Assembly: GCF_003946915.1 (NCBI RefSeq)
Contig: NZ_RPOC01000006.1
Span: 1-64,000, forward strand
Reading direction: 5' to 3'
Length of the DNA stretch: 64,000 nucleotides
Origin: Flavobacterium ustbae
GTDB taxonomy: Bacteria > Bacteroidota > Bacteroidia > Flavobacteriales > Flavobacteriaceae
Both the position numbers and the translations under genes were made by a program. Positions 46,431-55,519 of the stretch are shown here, piece by piece (position 1 is the first letter of the stretch; the number at the start of each line of letters is the position of its first letter). Under the pieces are notes generated by a model. The model worked only from the letters and a program-made list of their open reading frames with translations, ran no database searches and was not told the DNA's origin.

Positions 46431-47625
46431 TAAAGTTAAAATATACATTGCTATTCTGGTTTTAATTCTCGGAATAACATTATTAGTAGACAAAGGCCAG
46501 CCAAAACCTATTGACTGGACTCCAACATATTCAGTTGATGATAAAATTCCATTCGGATTATACGTTTTTGATCAGGAAGCTGATGGACTTTTTAAACAGA
46601 AAGTAGAAAGAATTTCGACACAAACACCTTACGAATATTTGGACTCAAAATATGATGAAAATGAAAATGTTGAAACCTATAAAATAAAAGGCACTTTTAT
46701 TAATATTTCTGAAGCTGAAAACATTGACGATCAGTCGATGAAAGAAATTCTATATTTTGTTTCTCACGGAAATAATGCTTTTTTAAGCATGAAAGTATTT
46801 CCTAAAGTGCTATTGGATTCTTTAAAAATTGAACTGAAAACCGATTTTATTCCCAATGACAGCACTTCGGCTTGGATAGCAAATAAAAACATAAGTCAAA
46901 AAAAATATACTTTTAATACAGGACTGAGCGATTATTTTTCGAAAATTGATACCTTAAACACAAAAGTTTTAGGCTATCAATCCACTCGTAAAAACGAAAA
47001 ACAAGTTAATTTTATTGAAGTTCCGTATAAAAATGGCTATTTGTATCTGCACACACAGCCAGTGGCTTTTACCAATTATAATCTGCTGAAAAAAGACAAC
47101 TATCAATATACTGAAAATCTAGTATCCTATATTCCGAAAGGAAATATTTTCTGGTACAACAAAAGTTTTAACGACAAACGAATTTCAAGTTCTCCAATGC
47201 GATATATTTGGAGTCAGCCTGCTTTGAAATCGGCTTGGTATTTAGGCATAATCGGAATTCTTATTTTTATGATTTTCAATGCAAAAAGAAAACAGCGCAT
47301 CGTGCCGATTATAAAACCATTGCAGAATCTTACTGTCGATTTTACTAAAACTGTCGGAAACTTATATTATCAGGAAGGCGATCATACCAATATTATTGAT
47401 AAAAAGATTATTTACTTTTTAGAAAAAATAAGAACCGATTATTTACTTGACACTACCAAATTAGATGACGATTTTATAACCAAATTGCATTATAAAACAG
47501 GAAAAGACGAGAAAGACATTCGCCATTTGGTTCAATTAATAAATGACCATAGAAACACTTATCACGGAAGTCTGGAAGAAGACCTTATCCGAATAAATGC
47601 AGCAATTGAAAAGATTTTACATTAA
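46423..47625 (+). CDS. DUF4350 domain protein
   Basis: A 400-residue protein from the ATG at 46423 (MDNKVKIYIAILVLILG); a TTG at 46417 is less likely. It has an N-terminal membrane helix (about 6-24) and a periplasmic DUF4350 domain (about 40-255) resembling an inactive class I glutamine-amidotransferase-like fold (GTFINISEAENID; ILYFVSHGNNAFLS). A second transmembrane helix lies near 270 (WYLGIIGILIFMIF), followed by a cytoplasmic helical tail. It is translationally coupled with DUF4129 upstream and followed by MoxR. Function unknown. Confidence 0.88.
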   Translation: MDNKVKIYIAILVLILGITLLVDKGQPKPIDWTPTYSVDDKIPFGLYVFDQEADGLFKQKVERISTQTPYEYLDSKYDENENVETYKIKGTFINISEAENIDDQSMKEILYFVSHGNNAFLSMKVFPKVLLDSLKIELKTDFIPNDSTSAWIANKNISQKKYTFNTGLSDYFSKIDTLNTKVLGYQSTRKNEKQVNFIEVPYKNGYLYLHTQPVAFTNYNLLKKDNYQYTENLVSYIPKGNIFWYNKSFNDKRISSSPMRYIWSQPALKSAWYLGIIGILIFMIFNAKRKQRIVPIIKPLQNLTVDFTKTVGNLYYQEGDHTNIIDKKIIYFLEKIRTDYLLDTTKLDDDFITKLHYKTGKDEKDIRHLVQLINDHRNTYHGSLEEDLIRINAAIEKILH

Positions 47626-47632
47626 CTAAAAA

Positions 47633-47700
47633 TATTTGCCACAGATTAAAAAGATTAGCACAATTAACTAAAAAGCTTTTAATCAGTGGCAAAAGAAAAT
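47633..47700. repeat. TTGCCACAGATT...AATCAGTGGCAA inverted repeat after DUF4350
   Basis: ttgccacagatt (47636-47647) pairs with aatcagtggcaa (about 47679-47692, approximate), with an AT-rich spacer that includes aaaaagctttttaatc-like sequence. It starts 11 bp after the DUF4350 stop codon and lies in the MoxR leader. Confidence 0.5.
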
Positions 47701-47717
47701 AAAAAACAGACCAAATT

Positions 47718-48731
47718 ATGGACGACATCAATACAACATCAAGCGAAATCACAAACGAAAATGTGAATTTTGAAACTAGAATTAACCTAACTCCTCTTTT
47801 AGATCATGTAAACACAATAAAAAAAGAGATTGAAACAGTAATTGTAGGACAGCATAAAATGGTAGACCAGCTTTTGGTTGCCATTTTATCAAACGGTCAT
47901 GTTCTTTTGGAAGGTGTTCCTGGAGTTGCCAAAACCATTACGGCTAAATTATTGGCTAAAACTCTAAATATCGGTTTCAGCAGAATCCAGTTTACACCAG
48001 ATTTAATGCCTTCGGATATTTTAGGAACTTCAATCTTTAATCTGAAAAACTCAGAATTTGAATTCAAAAAAGGGCCAATTTTTTCCAATCTGATTTTAAT
48101 TGACGAAATCAATCGTGCTCCAGCAAAAACCCAAGCCGCACTTTTTGAAGTAATGGAAGAACGCCAAATTACAATTGACGGTTCTGCTTATCAATTAGAA
48201 ACGCCATTTTTGGTAATTGCAACGCAAAATCCAGTTGAACAAGAAGGAACTTATCGCTTGCCTGAAGCACAATTGGACCGTTTTCTTTTTAAAATTACAA
48301 TCGATTATCCAAAGTTGGATGAAGAGATTTTAATCATTCAAAGAGAACATTCTTTGCAAGATCACGGAAAATTAGATGCTATAAAAACCATTCTTTCTGC
48401 TGAAGAAATCAAAGAATATCAAGGTTTGGTAAAACAAATTAGAATAGAACAAAATCTTTTGGAATACATTGCGAGAATCGTTGTAAATACACGCGAAAAT
48501 GCCTTTTTATATCTAGGAGCTTCGCCTCGTGCTTCAATCGCTATTCTAAATGCTTCTAAAGGTTTTGCAGCCATTCGCGGACGCGATTTCGTAACTCCAG
48601 AAGATATAAAAGAAGCTGCAATTCCGGTTTTACAGCACCGTGTAATTGTTGCGCCAGAACGCGAAATGGAAGGTTTGACAAGTTCTGAAATCATTAAACA
48701 GATTATTGAAACGGTAGAGATTCCGAGATAA
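47718..48731 (+). CDS. MoxR family AAA+ ATPase
   Basis: A 337-residue AAA+ protein. Walker A GVPGVAKT (66-73), Walker B LILIDEINRAPAK near 124-136, the sensor-1 Asn in IATQNPVEQEGTYRLPEAQLDRFLF and a C-terminal lid with GASPRASIAIL (sensor 2 Arg). MoxR ATPases act as chaperones that mature or remodel partner proteins, usually VWA/DUF58 proteins encoded next to them. Here DUF58 follows 148 bp later and DUF4350/DUF4129 precede. The ATG follows an A-rich leader. Confidence 0.95.
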   Translation: MDDINTTSSEITNENVNFETRINLTPLLDHVNTIKKEIETVIVGQHKMVDQLLVAILSNGHVLLEGVPGVAKTITAKLLAKTLNIGFSRIQFTPDLMPSDILGTSIFNLKNSEFEFKKGPIFSNLILIDEINRAPAKTQAALFEVMEERQITIDGSAYQLETPFLVIATQNPVEQEGTYRLPEAQLDRFLFKITIDYPKLDEEILIIQREHSLQDHGKLDAIKTILSAEEIKEYQGLVKQIRIEQNLLEYIARIVVNTRENAFLYLGASPRASIAILNASKGFAAIRGRDFVTPEDIKEAAIPVLQHRVIVAPEREMEGLTSSEIIKQIIETVEIPR

Positions 48732-48774
48732 TTATTAGTTGTGAATTATGAATTATAAATGATGATTGGCTAAT

Positions 48775-48860
48775 TAACCAATTGTCTCCCTGAGCGAAGT
48801 CGAAGGGCAAACTTTAAACCTGAAACTTTAAACCTGACCCGAGGCTGAAAGCCGAACGGA
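48775..48860. repeat. Dispersed repeat after MoxR gene
   Basis: The 148-bp gap before DUF58 holds ctccctgagcgaagtcgaagg (about 48786-48806; imperfect palindrome), two copies of actttaaacctga (about 48812-48836) and cgaggctgaaagccga. Similar actttaaac...gaaactttt sequence recurs before the Fur-type gene (about 55475-55500). Confidence 0.5.
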
Positions 48861-48879
48861 CGAAGTAAACAAAAACAAA

Positions 48880-50211
48880 GTGAAATTCATAAAAAGTCTA
48901 TATCTGAACAATTTCTTTTTCTATGTGCTTATCGGTATTATAGGATTATTTATTTGTGCCTTTATTTTTCCGAATATGTACAATGCGGTTTGGCTGTTAG
49001 TCCTAGGTTTAATCACTTTTTTAGGACTTGATATTTTACTTTTGTATTTAGCCCAAACAGGTCTTGAAGCAGAAAGAATTACTCCTGAAAAATTATCAAA
49101 CGGAGATTTGAATCCGATTACAATTCATTTAAAAAATCATTATTCTTTTCCTATTTCGGTTAAAATTATTGATGAAATTCCGTTTCAATTTCAAGTTCGC
49201 AACTTCAAAATCGTAAAGACGATAAAAGCAGCTTCGCAAAAAGAAATTGGTTACGATCTTCGCCCGACAGAACGTGGAGAATATCATTTTGGCGCTTTAA
49301 ATATTTATGTTTCTTCGCCTTTAAGATTGATTTCGAGAAGATTTTCTTTTGATAATGATCAAATGGTTCCTACTTATCCGTCTTATATTCAATTGAGAAA
49401 ATACGATCTGATTGCTTTTTCAAACAATCTCTTTCAATACGGAATCAAAAAAATACGCCGAATTGGACATACGATGGAGTTCGAACAAATTAAAGAATAT
49501 GTTCAAGGCGACGATTTGCGAACGCTGAACTGGAAAGCCACTGCAAAGAGAAACTCTTTGATGGTCAATCAGTTTCAAGACGAAAAATCGCAATCGGTTT
49601 ATATGGCAATCGACAAAGGACGCGTAATGCAAATGCCTTTTGACGGACTAAGTTTATTAGATTATGCTATTAATTCGGCTTTGGTTTTGTCTAATGTTAT
49701 TTTGAAAAAACAAGATAAAGCTGGTCTTTTTTCTTTTTCAAAAAAGGTAGAAAATCGCGTTTTTGCAGAAAGAAGAGGCTCTCAAATGCAGAAAATCTTA
49801 GAATCACTTTATAACGTAAAAACAGATTTCTTTGAAAGCGATTACAGCAGATTGTATGTCGATATTAAGAAAAACATCAATCAGAGAAGCTTAATAATTC
49901 TCTATACCAATTTTGAAACTATGGATGGTTTAAATCGTCAATTGCCTTATTTAAAAGGAATTGCGAAGAGCCATTTATTGGTTGTTGTTTTCTTTAGCAA
50001 TACAGAATTAAACAGCATTATCAATAAAAAAACAACTACTATTCAGGAAGTTTATGATAAAGTGATTGCCGAAAAATTCATGTTCGAAAAACGATTAATC
50101 GTAAACGAACTGAAGAAATACGGAATTCATTCTGTTTTAACGCAGCCAGAAAACCTGACTTTGGATGCTATCAATAAATATCTAGAAATTAAATCGAGAG
50201 GGATTTTGTAA
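48880..50211 (+). CDS. DUF58 domain protein
   Basis: A 443-residue protein starting at GTG (KFIKSLYLNN). Two N-terminal membrane helices (about 10-55) precede a beta-rich segment and the DUF58 domain: FEQIKEYVQGDDLRTLNWKATAKRNSLMVNQFQDEKSQSVYMAIDKGR (recognisable from YVQGDDLRTLNWKATA near 205-220), then a VWA-like fold with an Asp at AIDKG. Such proteins are the usual partner and probable client of the MoxR ATPase. It is the last gene of the RDD/SpoIIM/DUF4129/DUF4350/MoxR/DUF58 module. Confidence 0.92.
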   Translation: MKFIKSLYLNNFFFYVLIGIIGLFICAFIFPNMYNAVWLLVLGLITFLGLDILLLYLAQTGLEAERITPEKLSNGDLNPITIHLKNHYSFPISVKIIDEIPFQFQVRNFKIVKTIKAASQKEIGYDLRPTERGEYHFGALNIYVSSPLRLISRRFSFDNDQMVPTYPSYIQLRKYDLIAFSNNLFQYGIKKIRRIGHTMEFEQIKEYVQGDDLRTLNWKATAKRNSLMVNQFQDEKSQSVYMAIDKGRVMQMPFDGLSLLDYAINSALVLSNVILKKQDKAGLFSFSKKVENRVFAERRGSQMQKILESLYNVKTDFFESDYSRLYVDIKKNINQRSLIILYTNFETMDGLNRQLPYLKGIAKSHLLVVVFFSNTELNSIINKKTTTIQEVYDKVIAEKFMFEKRLIVNELKKYGIHSVLTQPENLTLDAINKYLEIKSRGIL

Positions 50212-50320
50212 GCACATAATCTGTTAACTTATGGTTATTTTTACAGATTAGCTTTACTGTAATTGCCATCATTAAAGTAGTTTTGAAAGAAAATAATAAA
50301 AACTTAAAAACAGATAAAAC

Positions 50321-51406
50321 ATGAAAAAAGCAATTCTATTTCTGTTCCTTTTATTAAGCATTCAAACTCAAGCACAAAAAACAGAAAACATCATTATCAT
50401 CACTACCGATGGCTTTAGATGGCAAGAAGTTTTTAAAGGAGTAGATGTCGCAATTGCCAATGATAAAAAATTCAATCAAGGAGACAGCGCTTACATTTAT
50501 AAAAAATACAGCAGTCCAGATATAAAAGAATCCCGCAAAAAAATAATGCCTTTTTTCTGGTCAGAAATTGCCTCGAAAGGTCAGATTTACGGAAATCGAG
50601 ATTTAGGAAACAAAGTTGACGTTTCCAATCCGTATTGGTTTAGTTATCCTGGTTATAGCGAAATTATGACTGGAAATGTCGATTTAAAAGTCAATTCAAA
50701 CGGTTACAAACCCAATCCGAATGTTAATGTTTTAGAGTTTTTAAATCAACAATCTAAACTGAAAGGAAAAGTTGCAGCTTTTGGAGCATGGGATGCTTTT
50801 GACAGAATTTTGAATGAAGAAAGAAGCGGTTTTCCAGTAATTTCTGCTTTTGATAAAGTGGGCGGAAACAAGCCAACTGCCACTCAAAAACTGCTTAATG
50901 AAATGCGTGACAACTCTTACAAGCCTTTTCATCAAGACGAATGTTTAGACGTTTTTACACATTATCAGGCATTAGATGAATTAAAGACGAAAAAAGCAAA
51001 AGTGCTTTATATCGCATACGGAGAAACCGACGAATGGGCGCATCACGCACAATATCGTTCGTATTTAGACGCGGCAAATCAAGTAGACAAATGGATTCAG
51101 GAAATCTGGAATTTTGCTCAAAATGATCCGCAATACAAAAACAAAACAACTTTGTTTATAACGGTAGATCACGGCCGTGGCGACAAAGTAAAATCGCAAT
51201 GGACAGATCACGGTTCTGATGTTGCTGGCGCTTCTGAAATTTGGTTTGCCGCGATGGGTCCAGAAATTGCCCCAAAAGGCGAAATCAAAACCGATTCTCA
51301 GATCTACCAAAAACAATTTGCTCAAACCATAGCAAAATTTCTAGGTCACACTTTCAAAACAGATCATCCTGTAGATGAAGAAGTAAAAGCAGTTTTTGAG
51401 AAATAG
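50321..51406 (+). CDS. Alkaline-phosphatase-superfamily exported hydrolase
   Basis: A 361-residue protein with a signal peptide (ends QTQAQKTEN). Metal-site motifs of the NPP/alkaline phosphatase superfamily are visible: IIIITTDGFRWQEVF (Asp), YWFSYPGYSEIMTG with the Ser/Tyr nucleophile region near 103-116, YGETDEWAHHAQY (Asp/His) and TVDHGRGDK with a further DHGSD. It would hydrolyse phosphate mono- or diesters in the periplasm using two metal ions. The substrate is unknown; phosphodiesterase, phosphoglycerate-mutase-like and sulfatase activities are all compatible. A palindrome sits right after its stop codon. Confidence 0.85.
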   Translation: MKKAILFLFLLLSIQTQAQKTENIIIITTDGFRWQEVFKGVDVAIANDKKFNQGDSAYIYKKYSSPDIKESRKKIMPFFWSEIASKGQIYGNRDLGNKVDVSNPYWFSYPGYSEIMTGNVDLKVNSNGYKPNPNVNVLEFLNQQSKLKGKVAAFGAWDAFDRILNEERSGFPVISAFDKVGGNKPTATQKLLNEMRDNSYKPFHQDECLDVFTHYQALDELKTKKAKVLYIAYGETDEWAHHAQYRSYLDAANQVDKWIQEIWNFAQNDPQYKNKTTLFITVDHGRGDKVKSQWTDHGSDVAGASEIWFAAMGPEIAPKGEIKTDSQIYQKQFAQTIAKFLGHTFKTDHPVDEEVKAVFEK

Positions 51407-51416
51407 TATTTTTTTT

Positions 51417-51473
51417 CCGCCACGAATTCACGAATTTTATTTTTACATAATTCGTGAATTCGTGGCGGAAAAA
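51417..51473. repeat. GCCACGAATTCACGAATT palindrome
   Basis: ccgccacgaattcacgaatt (from 51418) pairs perfectly with aattcgtgaattcgtggcgg (to about 51469) around a 14-nt AT loop, and it is flanked by tttttt and aaaaaa. It lies 12 bp after the hydrolase stop codon. It is the cleanest copy of the family at 26294 and 42119 and could act as a bidirectional terminator. Confidence 0.75.
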
Positions 51474-51477
51474 ACCT

Positions 51478-51545
51478 TTGTCACTTTGCAACTTTGCAAC
51501 TTTCAAAAAAAACTCAGTACCTTAGCGCCTTAGAAACTTAGTCGC
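51478..51545. repeat. TTTGCAACTTTGCAACTTT and CCTTAG repeats
   Basis: tcactttgcaactttgcaac (about 51481-51500), then taccttagcgccttagaaacttagtcg (about 51516-51542 in two short units), in the leader of the SPOUT methyltransferase gene. Confidence 0.5.
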
Positions 51546-51553
51546 TTTAAAAA

Positions 51554-52342
51554 ATGAAACAAATCACTTCAATTCAAAATCCGTTTATCAAATCTTTGGT
51601 TTTACTTCAAGAAAAATCCAAAGCCAGAAAACAAACCGGAACATTTTTGATTGAAGGTTTACGCGAAATTTCATTAGCAATAAAAGGCGGTTACGAAATG
51701 GAAACGGTTATGTTTTTACCCGAATTAGTTTCTGAATCAGAAATCAACAAACTGATTCAAAATCCGTTTCAAATTATCGAAATCAATAAGGAAGTTTATC
51801 AAAAACTGGCTTATCGCGATACTACAGAAGGAATTTTAGCGGTAGCAAAAACCAAATCTTTAAAATTATCTGATTTAAAATTATCTGATAATCCGTTGAT
51901 TTTGGTCGTAGAATCTTTAGAAAAACCAGGAAATATTGGAGCAGTTTTGCGTACTGCAGATGCTGCTAAATTGGATGCTGTTTTAATCGCCAATCCGAAA
52001 AGCGATCTATACAATCCCAATATTGTTCGTTCTAGCGTTGGCTGTTTGTTTACCAACCAAATTGCAACGGGAACAACTTCAGAAATTATTTCCTTTTTAA
52101 AAGAAAAAAAGATCAATTTCTACAGCGCGACTTTACAAAATTCGACTTCATATCACACACAGAACTTCACTACTCCAACAGCTTTAGTTGTGGGTACAGA
52201 AGCAACGGGTTTAACGCAAGAATGGCGTGATGCCGCAACTCAAAATATCATTATTCCGATGCAGGGCGAAATCGACAGTATGAACGTTTCTGTTGCTGCT
52301 GCGATTTTAATTTTTGAAGCAAAAAGACAGAGAGGGTTCTGA
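51554..52342 (+). CDS. SPOUT/TrmH-type RNA methyltransferase
   Basis: A 262-residue enzyme. An N-terminal substrate-binding domain (about 1-80; NPFIKSLVLLQEKSKARKQTGTFLIEG) is followed by the SPOUT knot: NPLILVVESLEKPGNIGAVLRTADAA (motif 1 around EKPGNIGAVLRTAD, near 120-135), VVGTEATGLT (motif 2) and IPMQGEIDSMNVSVAAAILIFE (motif 3). It transfers a methyl group from S-adenosylmethionine to a ribose in rRNA or tRNA. The target nucleotide is unknown. A GATTTTA tandem array begins at its stop codon. Confidence 0.93.
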   Translation: MKQITSIQNPFIKSLVLLQEKSKARKQTGTFLIEGLREISLAIKGGYEMETVMFLPELVSESEINKLIQNPFQIIEINKEVYQKLAYRDTTEGILAVAKTKSLKLSDLKLSDNPLILVVESLEKPGNIGAVLRTADAAKLDAVLIANPKSDLYNPNIVRSSVGCLFTNQIATGTTSEIISFLKEKKINFYSATLQNSTSYHTQNFTTPTALVVGTEATGLTQEWRDAATQNIIIPMQGEIDSMNVSVAAAILIFEAKRQRGF

Positions 52343-52417
52343 TTTTAGATTTTAGATTTTAGATTTTAGATTTTAGATTTTAGATTTTAGATTTTAGATT
52401 TTAGATTTTAGATTTTA
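52341..52417. repeat. Tandem array of 11 GATTTTA heptamers
   Basis: Eleven perfect copies of GATTTTA (52341-52417), starting inside the TGA stop codon of the methyltransferase gene. The reverse complement aaaatctaaaatctaaac follows at about 52477-52494, so the whole element can fold. Between them are ttggaatttggg and ttggaattt, the motifs also seen in the aminotransferase insert. Confidence 0.9.
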
Positions 52418-52516
52418 AAAATCGCTTCGCTCTTTTGGAATTTGGGATTTAAAAAATTGGAATTTATTCTTGATAAAATCTAAAATCTAAACTCTCAAAT
52501 CAGCAATCTAAACCCC

Positions 52517-52547
52517 TTGCGTATGTGGCAACAAATTTCTATATTTA
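52517..52547 (+). promoter_or_regulatory. Putative promoter of rel/spoT gene
   Basis: TTG (52517-52519) and, 20 nt later, TATATTTA (52540-52547) fit the Bacteroidota -33/-7 pattern (7 of 8 in the -7 box). They lie 19 nt before the preferred ATG at 52567. Confidence 0.45.
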
Positions 52548-52566
52548 GTACTTGAACTATGCCGTT

Positions 52567-54786
52567 ATGACAGAAATAGATATAGAAAAAGAAAACAAAG
52601 CTATTGCGCAGGAATACAAGGAATTACTACGAATAAGTTATCAGACTTTAGACACAACCGACAAAAAATTAATTCGAAAAGCTTTTGATGTTGCGGTCGA
52701 TGCTCACAAAGAACAGAGACGTAAATCAGGCGAAGCGTATATCTTTCATCCTATTGCAGTTGCAAAAATTGTTGCTTCAGAAATTGGTCTGGGTGCGACC
52801 TCTATCGCTGCGGCATTATTGCACGATGTTGTTGAAGATACTCCAATGACGGTTGAAGATATTGAACGTTTGTTTAATCCGAAAGTGGCGCAATTAGTTG
52901 AAGGTCTTACCAAAATATCCTTAGTTCAAAAAGATTTGAATGCTTCGATGCAGGCAGAGAATTTTAGAAAAATGATTCTGACGCTGAATGATGATGTTCG
53001 CGTAATTCTGATCAAATTGGCCGACCGTTTGCATAATATGCAGACCATGGATTCGATGGCAGAATATAAACAAACCAAAATCGCATCTGAAACTTTATAC
53101 ATTTATGCGCCTTTAGCGCATCGTTTGGGACTTTACAACATTAAAACCAAACTAGAAGATTTAGGCTTAAAATATACCGAACCAGCAATTTACAACGACA
53201 TTGTAAGCAAAATTCGTGAAACTAAAGAAGAGCAAGATGCTTACATCAAAGACATTTCAGATGTCTTGAAAAAATCTCTTGATAACGAAGGCGTAGATTA
53301 CATCATCAAAGGCCGACCAAAATCAATTTATTCTATTCGTCGAAAAATGCGTGCTCAAAACGTAACTTTTGATGAAGTATACGACAAATTTGCGCTTAGA
53401 ATTGTCTACAAAGCCGATCCGCATGAAGAAAAATTCATTGCCTGGAAAATTTATTCGATTGTAACAGACCACTATAGACCAAGTCCGAGCCGTTTGCGCG
53501 ACTGGATTTCGTCACCAAAATCAACTGGTTATGAAGCGCTTCACATTACCGTAATGGGCCCAAAAGGACGCTGGGTCGAAGTGCAAGTACGAAGCGAACG
53601 TATGGACGAAATCGCTGAAAAAGGTTACGCAGCGCATTACAAATATAAAAATGGCGCAACAGAAGAAAGCGGTCTGGATACTTGGCTGAACCTGCTTCGT
53701 GAAGCTTTGGAAAATCCAGAAACCAATGCGGTTGATTTTGTCGAAGATTTCAAAATGAACTTATATTCTAAGGAAATTTTTGTCTTTACGCCAAAAGGAG
53801 AAATTAAATCGCTACCAAAGGGTGCCACTTCTCTTGATTTTGCTTTTAGCATTCACTCCGAAATTGGAATCAAAACCCGCGGAACTCGTGTAAACGGACG
53901 ATTAGTGCCTCTTAACTATGAATTAAAAAGCGGTGATCAGGTTGAAGTGATTACTTCTCCAAACCAAAAACCAACCGTAAACTGGTTGGAATACGTAACG
54001 ACTTCGAGAGCCAAAAATAAAATCAAAAATGTTCTTAACGAGAACACTAAAAAAATTGCGGAAGAAGGAAAAGAATTACTGATTCGAAAATTAAAACATT
54101 TAAAAGTTACATTTAACGAACAGGTTACGAACGAGTTAGTCAACTTCTTTAAACTAAAAACGAGTTTAGATTTATTTTATAGAGTTGGAATTGGTGCCAT
54201 CGAAAATCAGCAGTTAAAAGATTATGCGGCGCAAAAAAGCAATACGTTTATCAATTTCTTTAAAAATAAAATTAAAAGAACCAAAGATACTGCAGACGAA
54301 GACATTCATAAACAAGTCATTAGCAGTAATTATGATATGTTGGTTTTTGGAACGGAGCATGATAAATTAGATTATAAACTTTCGCAATGCTGTAATCCAA
54401 TTCCCGGTGATGATGTTTTTGGTTTTGTGACGATTAATGAAGGAATTAAAGTACATAAAAAAGATTGTCCGAACGCGATCGGAATGCAGTCAAACTATGC
54501 CTATCGCATTATGAGCGCCAAATGGATTGATTCTTCGCAAGAGGAATTCAAAGCCATTATCAACATAACCGGAATGGACGTTTTAGGTCTTACTAACCAA
54601 TTGACAAAAGTAATTTCGAACAATATGAGCGTAAATATTCAAAGTATTTCATTGAGTACAGACGCTGGAATTTTTCACGGACAAGTTGCGGTAATTGTTA
54701 AAAACAATACGATTTTGAAAAAAATGATTAGCGCCATCAAGAAAATTGACGGTGTTGATAAGGTTACTAGAGAATATCGAACTTAA
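52567..54786 (+). CDS. Bifunctional RelA/SpoT (p)ppGpp synthetase/hydrolase
   Basis: About 739 residues from the ATG at 52567 (MTEIDIEKENK); a TTG at 52552 is less likely. Domains in order: HD hydrolase with HPIAVAK and ALLHDVVEDTPM (near 65-95) and LADRLHNMQTM; synthetase with KGRPKSIYSIRRKM (near 255), YEALHITV and VEVQVRSERMDEIAEKGYAAHY; TGS with FVFTPKGEIKSLPKGATSLDFA (near 405); and a C-terminal ACT domain ending VDKVTREYRT. It makes and destroys the alarmone (p)ppGpp in response to starvation. The metal-binding HD and the E-x-Q motif are intact, so both activities are expected. Confidence 0.95.
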   Translation: MTEIDIEKENKAIAQEYKELLRISYQTLDTTDKKLIRKAFDVAVDAHKEQRRKSGEAYIFHPIAVAKIVASEIGLGATSIAAALLHDVVEDTPMTVEDIERLFNPKVAQLVEGLTKISLVQKDLNASMQAENFRKMILTLNDDVRVILIKLADRLHNMQTMDSMAEYKQTKIASETLYIYAPLAHRLGLYNIKTKLEDLGLKYTEPAIYNDIVSKIRETKEEQDAYIKDISDVLKKSLDNEGVDYIIKGRPKSIYSIRRKMRAQNVTFDEVYDKFALRIVYKADPHEEKFIAWKIYSIVTDHYRPSPSRLRDWISSPKSTGYEALHITVMGPKGRWVEVQVRSERMDEIAEKGYAAHYKYKNGATEESGLDTWLNLLREALENPETNAVDFVEDFKMNLYSKEIFVFTPKGEIKSLPKGATSLDFAFSIHSEIGIKTRGTRVNGRLVPLNYELKSGDQVEVITSPNQKPTVNWLEYVTTSRAKNKIKNVLNENTKKIAEEGKELLIRKLKHLKVTFNEQVTNELVNFFKLKTSLDLFYRVGIGAIENQQLKDYAAQKSNTFINFFKNKIKRTKDTADEDIHKQVISSNYDMLVFGTEHDKLDYKLSQCCNPIPGDDVFGFVTINEGIKVHKKDCPNAIGMQSNYAYRIMSAKWIDSSQEEFKAIINITGMDVLGLTNQLTKVISNNMSVNIQSISLSTDAGIFHGQVAVIVKNNTILKKMISAIKKIDGVDKVTREYRT

Positions 54787-54810
54787 TTATTAGAAAAGTA
54801 ATTTTATTTT

Positions 54811-55350
54811 ATGGATAATAACATAGAAATTCCTCAATTAATTTTTGACGAAAATGGAGAACTGATTATCTCCGCTTCTGATTCTTCATCAAAAAATGAT
54901 TTCGATTTTTTTATTGGCAAATCTAATATTAGAAATAAAAAACTAAAAAAAAGACTTTGTAATTGTGACGAATGGATTGAATTTCCTTCTACTCAGGAAA
55001 TGTACACCATTTTGCACGGAATTGGCAATATCGATAATTTTCTTGCTACTTTTGATGGAGAACCATTTGAAGGAATGACGGTAAGATTATTTAATCCGAA
55101 AACAAAATTATGGAGTATCTATTGGTCGGACTCAAATACTGGTGTTTTAGACAAGCCTGTAGTGGGTTCTTTTGAAAATAAAGTTGGACATTTTTTTTCT
55201 AAAGATGTTTTTGAGGAAAAACCCGTTATTCAAGTATTTCGATGGGATGCAAGAGACAAAAAGAATCCAATCTGGAGTCAGGCCATGTCTGATGACAAAG
55301 GAAAAACTTGGGAGTGGAACTGGTATATGTATATGTCCAAAACAAATTAA
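54811..55350 (+). CDS. Hypothetical protein, DUF1579-like
   Basis: A 179-residue cytoplasmic-looking protein with no signal peptide. From about residue 30 it reads DFDFFIGKSNIRNKKLKKRL, then WIEFPSTQEMYTILHGIGNIDNF, GMTVRLFNPKTKLWSIYWSD and a final MSDDKGKTWEWNWYMYMSK. This WD-FIG-W and L-YWSDS-G pattern is that of DUF1579-type lipocalin-like beta barrels (the N-terminal WD is replaced by DFDFFIGK). Ligand and role are unknown. It is 25 bp downstream of the rel/spoT gene, so it may be co-transcribed. Confidence 0.78.
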   Translation: MDNNIEIPQLIFDENGELIISASDSSSKNDFDFFIGKSNIRNKKLKKRLCNCDEWIEFPSTQEMYTILHGIGNIDNFLATFDGEPFEGMTVRLFNPKTKLWSIYWSDSNTGVLDKPVVGSFENKVGHFFSKDVFEEKPVIQVFRWDARDKKNPIWSQAMSDDKGKTWEWNWYMYMSKTN

Positions 55351-55519
55351 GCATTGTTAGTTTTATCATAAATTAAAATAATTATGTTAATTAAGCTAAA
55401 TTAGACTTTCAAAATATTTTTGACGTAAAAGCCTGTATTTAGTGCCTTATTACTAATCAAAATCAAGTTTAAACGTTAAACTTTAAACCCGAAACTTTTA
55501 TTCATTAAAAATAAAAAAT

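Noticed and set aside
52341..52497. CRISPR array
   Set aside because: The unit is a 7-bp tandem repeat without spacers, and there are no cas genes in the window.
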